A stretch of 64,000 nt of DNA from Streptomyces diastatochromogenes. Lineage in GTDB: Bacteria > Actinomycetota > Actinomycetes > Streptomycetales > Streptomycetaceae. The notes under the pieces are model-generated. The model did no database searches, was not told where the DNA came from, and saw only the letters and a list, made by a program, of their open reading frames with translations. Of the stretch, positions 52,655 to 60,624 are shown one piece after another. Within the stretch, counting starts at the first letter, position 1. Every line of letters begins with the position of its first letter. The stretch spans positions 1-64,000 of the forward strand of contig NZ_MCGQ01000045.1 of assembly GCF_002242805.1 (NCBI RefSeq), in the 5' to 3' direction. The position numbers and the translations under genes are program-made.

Positions 52655-55330
52655 TCACCGCCCCCCGTCCACGGATACGTCGAGTTCGGACAGCCGGGCC
52701 CCGGGAAGCGCGAGCACGAAGGCGCGGTGGGTGGCGATCCCCTCCTGGAGGCCGGGGCCGCCGGCGTGGTGCAGTGTGTCGAGCAGCCGTGCCAGCCCCT
52801 CGGCGACGGACCGTCCGCCTAGCGTGCGGGGCACGGGCAGGTCGGGGTCCAGTTCGCTGAACAGCAGCAGCCGCACCAGCAGCGGCCCGTGCATCCGGTG
52901 CCAGGCCACGGTCACCCTTCGGTCGCGGACGACCAGCCGTTGCACCTCCTCCTGGTGCACGGCGACGAGCGAGGCCAGGTGACGCCCTGCGGGAGTGTTC
53001 TCCAGCCGTGCTCGCACCTGCCCCATCCGGGTCGCGAACGGGACGCGAGCGGCCGGGTAGGCGGCCGTGGGGAGGACGAGGGGTTCGTCGGTGGGGTGGG
53101 GGGCGGCGAGGGCGGAGCGCGCTGCCACGGCGTGTCGTACGGCATCCACGGCCTTCTCCGGATTGATCCGGCCGTAGCCCCAGCCGCTGTCCAGTTGCGT
53201 CGGGGGCACCGGAGGCACGGGGGGAGAGCAGGTGCCGGTCAGATGGGTGAGGAGGCTTCCTTGGTCCAGGGTTCCGTCGACTTCGAACATGAGGGCGACG
53301 ACACCCGCGACGTAGGGCGCGGCCAGGCTGGTGCCGCTCTCCCTGCGGTAGAGCGGGAGAGTCGTGTCGATTCCTCTGTTCTGCGCGGAGGTGATCTCCA
53401 CTCCGGGGGCGCACAGCTCCGGTTTGAGCCGGAGGTCGGTGGTCGGGCCGTGGCTGGAGTCGGGGGCGAGACGGTCGTCCCTGGTGTCGTACGACCCGAC
53501 GGTGATCGCCTGCCGGGCAGTGCCCGGCGCGGTGACGGTCCTGCTCTGATTCTGATCGATCCGGAGGAACCTGCCCGATGGGTCCTTCGCGTCGCCGAAC
53601 GTCACGCACCAGAGATCGAACCGGGTGGCGTTGCCTGTTGTCTCCCGCAGCGTGATGGTCCAGGTCCCCGGCGTGATCGGCCCGCCGGGCGGAGGGTCGA
53701 GCTGCAGGTCGAGATGGCGTTTCCCGCTCGGTGGCTCGGCCGGCCGGTACAGGTAGCGCACGGTGTGTCCCTTGTCGCCGCCGAGCCGAGCGCTCCCGTA
53801 GTCCTTCGCCGAGGCGTCCGGTTTCAGGGGGGACGTGAGCGTGGGGCCGGTGTTTCCGTTGCCGCCCGGGGCGTTCGGGGGTGCGGTCAGGGTGACGCTG
53901 AGCTGTCCCGGGCCCTCGTACCACAGGTGCAGATGGTTGGTCTGTGTGTCTTGGGGCTGGACGGCGTACCGGATGACCGTCGGCCCGTTCGCCGGGGCGA
54001 TGTTCGTGGTGTGGTGCCCTCCGTCGTACGGCTGGCGGGGCTGCCCGGGCTGAGGGGGGTTGTAGAACCCGCCTTCGTTGCCGGCGGCCGCGACCACGGA
54101 TCGTCCGGGCTTGTCGTGGACCATGTCGTCGAGTGCGAGGGACAGCGGATCGGTACCGTCGCCCGAGCTGTCCATCCGGACGAGGCTCACGCTCAGCACG
54201 GTCGGCTTGGCGAACTCACCCGGGGCGAGCCAGGGTTGCGTGAAGATGTGCTGCGCGGCCCGCAGGACCCCGGAGCGCGAGATCACCCTGCAGGCCACGA
54301 TGTCGGCTCCGGGCGCGACACCGAGCGGTTGGTCGCGCTTGCAACACGCCTTGGCCACCGCGCCGACGCCCGCCGCGATGCCGGCGACAAGGGTGCCGTG
54401 GCCGACGCTGTCGAAGTCCTGGGAGACGAACTTCCCGCGTGGCTGGGCCTGCAGGGCGGCGTCGATCTCGGCCCGGGTGATGTGCCGCCCGCGGCGGACG
54501 CGAACGGCTCCCCGGGTGAAGGAGGGCACGGCCCGGATCGCGCCCAACTGAGCCTGGTCGATGTTGGCGGTGTCGTAGATGCCGGAGAAGTCGATCCGGA
54601 CGGGGCTGGAGGGGAGTGGCCCGCCGGTGACCTGGATGTCACCGGGGTCGATCTGCACGAAGGACTCGAGGGCCTGTTGCACGGTGGACGCGGAGAGGGG
54701 GAGGGTGAGGGATGCCGTCTTCTCTTCCGGCCTCCCGCTCACCGACTGCCAGTACAGGACGATGGAGCCCGCCGCATCGCTGGTGCACTCGATGGTCTGG
54801 CGCAGGCTCTCGTCCCACAGCGAGACGATGCGTGTGCGGGGCGGGTTGCTGCCCGGCTGGATGAAGGCGGGGTGATAGATGTCGATGCCGGTGTCGGCGA
54901 GGCCGACGACCGCGCCCTTGCCGGTGACGCCGCTGGGCAGAGGAGGGATCGCCTCGGCGTGCGGTGCCGTGGCGTCGCCCGCGGCCGTGGAGGGTGGGTC
55001 CGGGGCGTGCGGGTGCCCCCGCCCCGCATCCGGTGGTGTGCCCGCGGGACGGGATCGCCCCGGCGGCCATACCCGCGCGTTGGTGTGGATGGCCTTGACC
55101 CCTGCCACCGCGGCGACCTTCTCGAGGTCGGCCAAGGCGATCGTGCCGACGGCGATCCGTTGCGTGCGGAACTCGGTCCACAGTCCGGCGCGTTCGGCGG
55201 CGGCGAAGTCGCCCTCGATGTGCACCATGACGTTCTGCTGCTCGCGGCTCGCCGCCGCGGCGGCCTCGGCAGCGAGGCCCTTCATTGTCTGAAGACGAGA
55301 GAGAAGTGGTCCGTCGAGTTTGCTGATCAC
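52655..55330 (-). CDS. subtilisin-like S8 protease with large inserts, no signal peptide
   Basis: An 891-residue serine protease. The catalytic Asp is in GLADTGIDIYHP at about 143, His in GHGTLVAGIAAG at about 310, oxyanion Asn in VVAAAGNEGG, and Ser in GTSLAAPYVAGV at about 665. The Asp-His and His-Ser gaps are far longer than in subtilisin, because of inserted domains. The His-Ser insert looks like a beta-sandwich (PGTWTITLRETTGNATRFDLW), reminiscent of Csp-type subtilases of clostridia. No signal peptide is visible. It is the first gene of the operon. GTG 55330 is chosen because a promoter-like pair lies at 55391-55420 inside the longer in-frame extension. Confidence 0.82.
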   Translation of the reverse strand: MISKLDGPLLSRLQTMKGLAAEAAAAASREQQNVMVHIEGDFAAAERAGLWTEFRTQRIAVGTIALADLEKVAAVAGVKAIHTNARVWPPGRSRPAGTPPDAGRGHPHAPDPPSTAAGDATAPHAEAIPPLPSGVTGKGAVVGLADTGIDIYHPAFIQPGSNPPRTRIVSLWDESLRQTIECTSDAAGSIVLYWQSVSGRPEEKTASLTLPLSASTVQQALESFVQIDPGDIQVTGGPLPSSPVRIDFSGIYDTANIDQAQLGAIRAVPSFTRGAVRVRRGRHITRAEIDAALQAQPRGKFVSQDFDSVGHGTLVAGIAAGVGAVAKACCKRDQPLGVAPGADIVACRVISRSGVLRAAQHIFTQPWLAPGEFAKPTVLSVSLVRMDSSGDGTDPLSLALDDMVHDKPGRSVVAAAGNEGGFYNPPQPGQPRQPYDGGHHTTNIAPANGPTVIRYAVQPQDTQTNHLHLWYEGPGQLSVTLTAPPNAPGGNGNTGPTLTSPLKPDASAKDYGSARLGGDKGHTVRYLYRPAEPPSGKRHLDLQLDPPPGGPITPGTWTITLRETTGNATRFDLWCVTFGDAKDPSGRFLRIDQNQSRTVTAPGTARQAITVGSYDTRDDRLAPDSSHGPTTDLRLKPELCAPGVEITSAQNRGIDTTLPLYRRESGTSLAAPYVAGVVALMFEVDGTLDQGSLLTHLTGTCSPPVPPVPPTQLDSGWGYGRINPEKAVDAVRHAVAARSALAAPHPTDEPLVLPTAAYPAARVPFATRMGQVRARLENTPAGRHLASLVAVHQEEVQRLVVRDRRVTVAWHRMHGPLLVRLLLFSELDPDLPVPRTLGGRSVAEGLARLLDTLHHAGGPGLQEGIATHRAFVLALPGARLSELDVSVDGGR

Positions 55331-55742
55331 CACACGGCACCCCCGCGCCGAGCAGACCGCTTTCGCGGTGTTCCCCCGTGGTCGGCGCCAAGCGTAAAGG
55401 CCTGCGAAGTTATGCGTCAATTGGCTTGTGGGGGCGGAATTTTGATGGCATCGGCGCTCTGAAAGATGGCTTGAACGGGTGGATTGGCCGAAATTGGTTA
55501 ATCAGTTCGAGGTTATAGCGACGGTAAATCCTATGCAGGAATTGACTGTTGCCCTAGCATGCCCGCTTCACCGTCCAACTCGGCGGTCAGGGCCTCGCTT
55601 TGGCTCGCATTGCCGAATCGCCTGAGTGAGCATCGCGTTTTTCGGGCACCCCCTCACCGAGACACCAGCACCGCGACCCGGGGGGTACGCCCCTGGGGCG
55701 AGGACGGCGGCTGACCACCGCCGTACAGACGGGGGAAAGCCC
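55331..55742. other. 412-bp divergent control region between the operon and the TPR-M14 gene
   Basis: No gene is evident here. The stretch 55421-55570 is clearly less GC-rich than its flanks. It holds a minus-strand promoter (55391-55420), several TTGA/TTGG blocks and AT-rich patches on the plus side, but no consensus plus-strand promoter is clear. It probably carries control elements for both transcription units. Confidence 0.55.
55391..55420 (-). promoter_or_regulatory. candidate promoter of the six-gene operon
   Basis: On the minus strand TTGACG (55420-55415) and TACGCT (55396-55391) are separated by 18 nt. The predicted start is near 55384, giving a leader of about 54 nt before GTG 55330. 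Confidence 0.5.
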
Positions 55743-58700
55743 ATGACAGGAATCAGCGCTGTCGCCGACGACCCAGTGCAGGAGGCGCAGCAGGAAGTCG
55801 AGCGTTACCGACAGGCCGGCGACCGGCCCAACCTTGCCCGCGCGCTGGTCAGGCTGTCGGCGCTGCTGCGGAACGCGGGCCGCCTGCCGGAGGCGATCTC
55901 GGCCGGGGAGGAGGCCGTCTCGATCTTCCGCGAGTTGCACAGCGAAGCCGAGCTGGCATGGGCGCTGCAGAACCTCGCCGCCCGCTACTCGGAGGCCGGA
56001 CAGCACGACAGGTCCGTGACAGCCGCCCGCGAACGCTGCGACATCCTCCGCCGCCTGGACGACCGTCCCACGCTGGCCGAGGCCCTGATCACCCTCTCCG
56101 CGTATCTCCAGCACAGCAGGGCCTTCGACGAGGCCGTGGCGGCGGCCGAGGAAGGCGTCGCGATCTACCGCGAGTCGGGGAACGAGCCGGGTCTTGCCTG
56201 GGCGTTGGAGAACCTGGCGAACCGGTGTTCGGCGGCGGGGCAGCACGAGAAGTCCGTGGCCGCGGGGCAGGAGTGCGTCGACATCCACCGCCGGCGCGGC
56301 GACCGCCCGAACCTCGCCCGCACCCTGATCATCCTCAGCGCGTACCAGTACCATGCCGCCGCGTACGCCCAGGCGGTGGCGGCGGCCGAGGAAGGCGTCG
56401 CGATCTACCGCGAGTCGGGGAACGAGCCGGGTCTTGCCTGGGCGTTGGAGAACCTGGCGAACCGGTATTCGGCGGCGGGACAGCACGAGAAGTCCGTGGC
56501 CGCGGGGCGGGAATGCTGTGACATCCACCGCCGGCGCGGCGAACTTCCCGACCTTGCCCGCAGCCTGGTCGTCCTCAGCTCCTACCTGCGGCACCTGCGG
56601 TCCTTCGCCGAGGCCATCGACACGGCCATCGACGGCACCGGCTTCTACCGCGAGCTGCGCAACGACTCCGGCGAGGCATGGGCGCTGGAGAACCTCAACT
56701 CCTGCTATGCCGCAGCGCCGTGGCTGCGCGTCAAACGCGCCCAGGTCTCGGCTCCCGACTTCGACGCGCTGCGCTCCGCGCTCACCGAGGCGCAGGTACG
56801 CGCGGTGGGCGGGATCCAGCGGGACGAGTCCGGAACGGTGCGCGCGGAGGTCTACGCGACCGTGGAGCGGCTGGACGCCATCCGGGCCCGGGGCCTCACG
56901 GCCGACGTGGTCGACGACAACACCCAGTACTGGCTCGACCGCCAGAAAGAGGTGGGCCGCGGCAACCGCTTCGCCGACGGTACGGCCCCCTCGGGCCTCG
57001 GCGTACCGGGCGGCACCGGCCTGGGCGACCTCTATCTGAACGTGGACGAGGTGGACACCGCCGTCCGCAACCTCGCCGCGACCTACGGCGATCTCTGCCG
57101 GCTCATCGAACTCCCCGAACGGACCGCGTCGGAGGCGCACCGCGTCAGCCACGCGCTGCGGCTCGGTACCGGCGCCGAGCACAGCCGCCCGACCGTGCTG
57201 CTGCTCGGCGGCCAGCACGCCCGCGAGTGGGGAGGCTGCGAGATCCTGGTGAACCTCGCGGCCGACCTCCTCCAGGCCTACCGAACCGGTACGGGCCTGC
57301 GCTACGGCGGCCGGGAGATCTCGCCCGTCGAGGTGCGGACCGTGCTGGAACGGCTGCACCTGCTCGTCTTCCCCATGGTCAACCCCGACGGCCGGCACCA
57401 CAGCCAGTACCGCAAGGGCGACTGGCGCAAGAACCGGAACCCCGCCTACGGCGTGCCCGAGGTGAGCGGCGTCGACCTCAACCGCAACTACGACTTCCTC
57501 TTCGACCTCGGAAAGTACTGGGCGCCCGTGACCGAGGACGGTGAGGCTCCGCTGTACACGTCCGCCGACCCGAACGAATACGAGGTGTACCAGGGGCCGA
57601 GGCCGTTCTCCGAGGCCGAGACCCTGAACGTGAAATGGCTGCTCGACACCCATCCGCGGGTGCGCTGGCAGGTCGACGTACACAGCTACACCCAGGTGTT
57701 CGGCCACAACTGGAACGACGACGACAACCAGACCACGAATCCCGACATGAACTTCCGGAATCCCGCGTACGACGGGAAGCGCGGCGTCACCCGGAAGTCT
57801 CACCTCGGCCGGCCCCTGGAGGCCGCCTATCAGGAGTACATCACCGCCACCGACCTCGGCATCGTGCGGTCACTGACCCAGACTTTCACCGACGCGCTTC
57901 GGGCCGTCCGCGGCAAGGCGTACGCACCCGAACAAGGAGTGGCCACCTACGTCACCGCGGGCACCGTCGACGACTACGCCTACGCCAGGCACCTGGTCGA
58001 TCCCGGACGGGAGAAGGTCCACGGGTTCTTCGTCGAGTTCAGCACGGAGTACGTGCCGACGTGGACCGAGATGACCGAGGTCATCCGTGACGTGTCCTCG
58101 GGGCTCTTCGCCTTCTGCCACCAGGCCGCCCTGGAGGCCGGCCGCATCGCCACCGTGACCCGTGACCCCGACTGGATGGACGTCTTCGGGGTCGGCGGAG
58201 ACGGGCTGGCACGAGTGGCCTGGTGGCACGGCCAGTGGAACGACTGGCAGCCCATCGCCGGGCACACCTTCGTCCCGCACACCCCGATCACCGCCCTGTC
58301 CCGTGACCCCGACTGGATGGACATCTTCGCCATCGGCGCGGACGGAGTGGCCCGGGTCGCCTGGTGGAACGGGGGCTGGAACGCCTGGCAGCCGATCTAC
58401 TCACGGACCTTCGCACCGGGCACGACCATCGCGGGGCAGAGCCGTAACTCCGACCAGATGGACCTGTTCGCGGTAGGTACCGACGGGCTCGTCTACAACG
58501 CGTGGTGGCACGGCAACTGGAACGACTGGCAGCCGATCGGCACGCGGAGGTTCACCGCCGGAGCCCAGGTCACCACGCTCACCCGCGATCCCGACTGGAT
58601 GGATGTGTTCGCGGTCGGGGACGACGGGCGGGTGTACGTGGCGTGGTGGCACGGTGAGTGGAACGACTGGCAGCCGATCTACTCACGGACCTTCGCACCG

Positions 58701-59135
58701 GGCACGACCATCGCGGGGCAGAGCCGCAACTCCGACCAGATGGACCTGTTCGCGGTAGGTACCGACGGGCTCGTCCACAACGCGTGGTGGCACGGCAACT
58801 GGAACGACTGGCAGCCCATCGGCACCAAGAGGTTCACCACCGGGACACCGCTGACCACGCTCACCCGCGATCCCGACTGGATGGATGTGTTCGCGGTCGG
58901 GGACGACGGGCGGGTGTACGTGGCGTGGTGGCACGGCGAGTGGAACGACTGGCAGCCCATCGGCACCCGGACCTTCGCCCCCAACACCCCGATCGCGGCC
59001 CAGAGCCGTAATTCCGACCAGATGGACCTGTTCGCGATCGGCACCGACGGCCGGGTCTACAACGCGTGGTGGCACGGCAGCTGGCACGACTGGCAGCCGA
59101 TCGGCTCCGTCGGGATCGGCGTCGGCATCGGTTGA
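55743..59135 (+). CDS. TPR / M14 zinc carboxypeptidase / seven-blade propeller protein
   Basis: A 1130-residue protein. About 1-320 contains TPR-like repeats of 40 residues (AEEGVAIYRESGNEPGLAWA). About 430-800 is an M14 metallocarboxypeptidase: zinc ligands H and E in GGQHAREWGG near 490, substrate-binding VDLNRNYDF, His in QVDVHSYTQ, and catalytic Glu in FFVEFSTEY. About 805-1125 has seven 47-residue blades (RDPDWMDVFAVGDDG type alternating with RNSDQMDLFAVGTDG type), resembling DUF346/PLL-type lectin propellers. No signal peptide. The start follows GGGGGAAA. It is divergent from the S8 protease operon. Confidence 0.84.
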   Translation: MTGISAVADDPVQEAQQEVERYRQAGDRPNLARALVRLSALLRNAGRLPEAISAGEEAVSIFRELHSEAELAWALQNLAARYSEAGQHDRSVTAARERCDILRRLDDRPTLAEALITLSAYLQHSRAFDEAVAAAEEGVAIYRESGNEPGLAWALENLANRCSAAGQHEKSVAAGQECVDIHRRRGDRPNLARTLIILSAYQYHAAAYAQAVAAAEEGVAIYRESGNEPGLAWALENLANRYSAAGQHEKSVAAGRECCDIHRRRGELPDLARSLVVLSSYLRHLRSFAEAIDTAIDGTGFYRELRNDSGEAWALENLNSCYAAAPWLRVKRAQVSAPDFDALRSALTEAQVRAVGGIQRDESGTVRAEVYATVERLDAIRARGLTADVVDDNTQYWLDRQKEVGRGNRFADGTAPSGLGVPGGTGLGDLYLNVDEVDTAVRNLAATYGDLCRLIELPERTASEAHRVSHALRLGTGAEHSRPTVLLLGGQHAREWGGCEILVNLAADLLQAYRTGTGLRYGGREISPVEVRTVLERLHLLVFPMVNPDGRHHSQYRKGDWRKNRNPAYGVPEVSGVDLNRNYDFLFDLGKYWAPVTEDGEAPLYTSADPNEYEVYQGPRPFSEAETLNVKWLLDTHPRVRWQVDVHSYTQVFGHNWNDDDNQTTNPDMNFRNPAYDGKRGVTRKSHLGRPLEAAYQEYITATDLGIVRSLTQTFTDALRAVRGKAYAPEQGVATYVTAGTVDDYAYARHLVDPGREKVHGFFVEFSTEYVPTWTEMTEVIRDVSSGLFAFCHQAALEAGRIATVTRDPDWMDVFGVGGDGLARVAWWHGQWNDWQPIAGHTFVPHTPITALSRDPDWMDIFAIGADGVARVAWWNGGWNAWQPIYSRTFAPGTTIAGQSRNSDQMDLFAVGTDGLVYNAWWHGNWNDWQPIGTRRFTAGAQVTTLTRDPDWMDVFAVGDDGRVYVAWWHGEWNDWQPIYSRTFAPGTTIAGQSRNSDQMDLFAVGTDGLVHNAWWHGNWNDWQPIGTKRFTTGTPLTTLTRDPDWMDVFAVGDDGRVYVAWWHGEWNDWQPIGTRTFAPNTPIAAQSRNSDQMDLFAIGTDGRVYNAWWHGSWHDWQPIGSVGIGVGIG
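56136..56466 (+). repeat. exact 91-bp repeat inside the TPR region
   Basis: The run 56136-56226 is identical to 56376-56466, 240 bp downstream (80 codons, two TPR motifs). Flanks diverge at once. Recent internal duplication or gene conversion is indicated. Confidence 0.8.
58385..58815 (+). repeat. near-identical two-blade repeats in the propeller
   Basis: Two-blade units are repeated at an offset of 282 bp (94 codons). The stretch starting at 58385 matches the one starting at 58667 for 60 bp exactly and over about 147 bp with two mismatches. Blades alternate between two sequence types. Confidence 0.8.
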
Positions 59136-59306
59136 GGGCACCGTTGATCCCGTATACGAGAAATTCCGGTTGATCCTTTCCGCCAGGATCTCGAAATCCG
59201 GGCTTGGCGGGGAATGCGCGGCGGGGCAGGAGCTGCTCTCGCCCTGCTGCGATTCCCGGAGGAGTATGGAAGGCGAGTGAGCGAGGGCGAGCAAAGGGGG
59301 CCTGCC

Positions 59307-59477
59307 ATGAAAAAGGGAGCCTCGGATTACGACGCCTGGCTGTACTCGCGTACTCCCTCCCAGGCCGAGGGCGAGCGCGACGAGCCGGCCGAGCGCGCGG
59401 CCACGGAGCAGCACCCGGATGTCCCCAGGACCGAGCCGTCCCAGGCGGAAGGAGAGCGGGTGCAGGACGCCGAATAG
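59307..59477 (+). CDS. small hypothetical protein with two PSQAEGER copies
   Basis: A 56-residue hydrophilic, Glu-rich protein (MKKGASDYDAWLYSRTPS at the N-terminus). PSQAEGER occurs twice, about 30 residues apart. It is probably disordered. GGGGG lies 6 nt before the ATG. It follows the TPR-M14 gene by 171 nt. Function unknown. Confidence 0.55.
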   Translation: MKKGASDYDAWLYSRTPSQAEGERDEPAERAATEQHPDVPRTEPSQAEGERVQDAE

Positions 59478-59519
59478 ACGCTTTTCGTTCAGGCGGGTCT
59501 TTGAGCCGAGGACCGGCCT

Positions 59520-59667
59520 CAGAAAGCTGCGGGGTGATCTTCTGGAAGGTCACGCCCGCCCAGGCCGGCATCATGCCGGTCGCCACCAGCACATCGCACC
59601 CCTCGGCCGCCGCGGTGACCGCCTCGAACTGGCCGGCGATCACCGCGGCCGCGGTCGCGCCCGGCAC
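59520..59667 (-). pseudogene. probable glycosyltransferase remnant
   Basis: On the minus strand a fragment of about 48 codons reads TAAAVIAGQFEAVTAAAEGC and DVLVATGMMPAWAG. I recall this from the N-terminal region of actinomycete GT1-type glycosyltransferases. The rest of such a gene is absent. It abuts the lectin gene's stop. Evidence is family memory only, so this is tentative. Confidence 0.35.
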
Positions 59668-59668
59668 C

Positions 59669-60499
59669 TCAGTTCAACACGGTCTGGGTGACGACGATGT
59701 GGCCGTCGTCGGGGTCGACGCTCCCGCCGAGCCGGCTGAAGGCGCCGTCGGTCAGGTCAAGGCACTTGGGTTCCTGGGGAGTCTGGGTGAAGGTTCCCCG
59801 GTCGTTGACGCGGACCACCAGGGACCTGCCGTTGGCGGTGTTGGTCACCTGGACCCGTGTGCCGAACGGCAGTTGCGGCTGACGGCTGAGCGATGTCGCC
59901 GCCGTGTCGGCATTGTTGTCGAACAGCTCGCCGCTGGCCGTGAGGGCGCCGGGCGGCTGAGGGCCGTAGTGCGTCGCCCAGCACTGGTCGGTGGCCTGCG
60001 TGGCCGGTGCGGTCCACTTCTGGTTGGCGGCGCCGGTGCAGCTCCAGATCTGGGTCCGGGTGCCGTTGGCGGAGGTGTTGCCGGTGACGTCCAGGCACTT
60101 GTTCGCCTGCGGGTTGACGATGTCGTGGGCGGCGGTGGCGGTCCACTTCTGGTTCGCGCCGCCGCTGCAGGACCACAGCTGGGCCTTGGTGCCGTCGGCG
60201 GTCGAGTTCCCGGTGACGTCGAGGCACTTGCCGAGGGCGCGGAGGGTGCCGTCGCTGCCGACGGTCCACTGCTGGGCGGCGGTGCCGTTGCAGTCGTAGA
60301 GCTGGACGGCCGTTCCGTCGGCGGAGCTTGCTCCGGCGACGTCGAGGCACTTGCCGGCGAGGCCGGTGATGGTGCCGGTGGCGGCCTGGGCCGGGGCGGC
60401 GGTGAGCAGCCCGGTCGGCACGGCGAGGACGGCGACGGCGAGGACGGAACGTAACAGGGATGAAGGTGTGGGGGGTTGTGCGGGCAAGGGGGAGTTCAC
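59669..60499 (-). CDS. secreted CBM13 lectin fused to RlpA/expansin-like domain
   Basis: A 276-residue exported protein. The signal peptide ends near AQA-ATG at about 40. A ricin-type beta-trefoil (about 43-165) has three repeats ending in QQW, QKW and QKW with KCLDVTGN-type Q-x-W units. The C-terminal part (about 170-276) has the double-psi beta-barrel pattern: CWATHYG, FGTRVQVTN, and RVNDRGTF with the conserved Asp. Such fusions bind and loosen cell-wall or plant polysaccharide. Start GTG 60499 is preferred; an upstream GTG 60538 adds 13 residues. The promoter carries a chitinase-type element. Confidence 0.84.
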   Translation of the reverse strand: MNSPLPAQPPTPSSLLRSVLAVAVLAVPTGLLTAAPAQAATGTITGLAGKCLDVAGASSADGTAVQLYDCNGTAAQQWTVGSDGTLRALGKCLDVTGNSTADGTKAQLWSCSGGANQKWTATAAHDIVNPQANKCLDVTGNTSANGTRTQIWSCTGAANQKWTAPATQATDQCWATHYGPQPPGALTASGELFDNNADTAATSLSRQPQLPFGTRVQVTNTANGRSLVVRVNDRGTFTQTPQEPKCLDLTDGAFSRLGGSVDPDDGHIVVTQTVLN

Positions 60500-60551
60500 A
60501 GCCTCTCGCGATGGGCGGATGAGTGGGATCAGACCCACCCGGCAGACCTGG

Positions 60552-60581
60552 AACCTAAAAGGTCTGTACCAATCGCGTCAA
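60552..60581 (-). promoter_or_regulatory. promoter with chitinase-type 12-mer in its spacer
   Basis: On the minus strand TTGACG (60581-60576) and TAGGTT (60557-60552) are separated by 18 nt. TGGTACAGACCT (60571-60560) fills the spacer. It differs at one base from the 12-mer TGGTCCAGACCT described for Streptomyces chitinase promoters, and resembles DasR dre sites. Confidence 0.65.
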
Positions 60582-60624
60582 GGGGTGAACTGGCCGATGA
60601 GGGAAGGGAGTTGTAGCCCCTCGG

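Noticed and set aside
36317..59135. Phage tail or contractile injection system
   Set aside because: No sheath, tube, baseplate, AAA+ ATPase or LysM-type gene was recognised. The giant-protein operon may still have a similar function, but the sequence does not show it.
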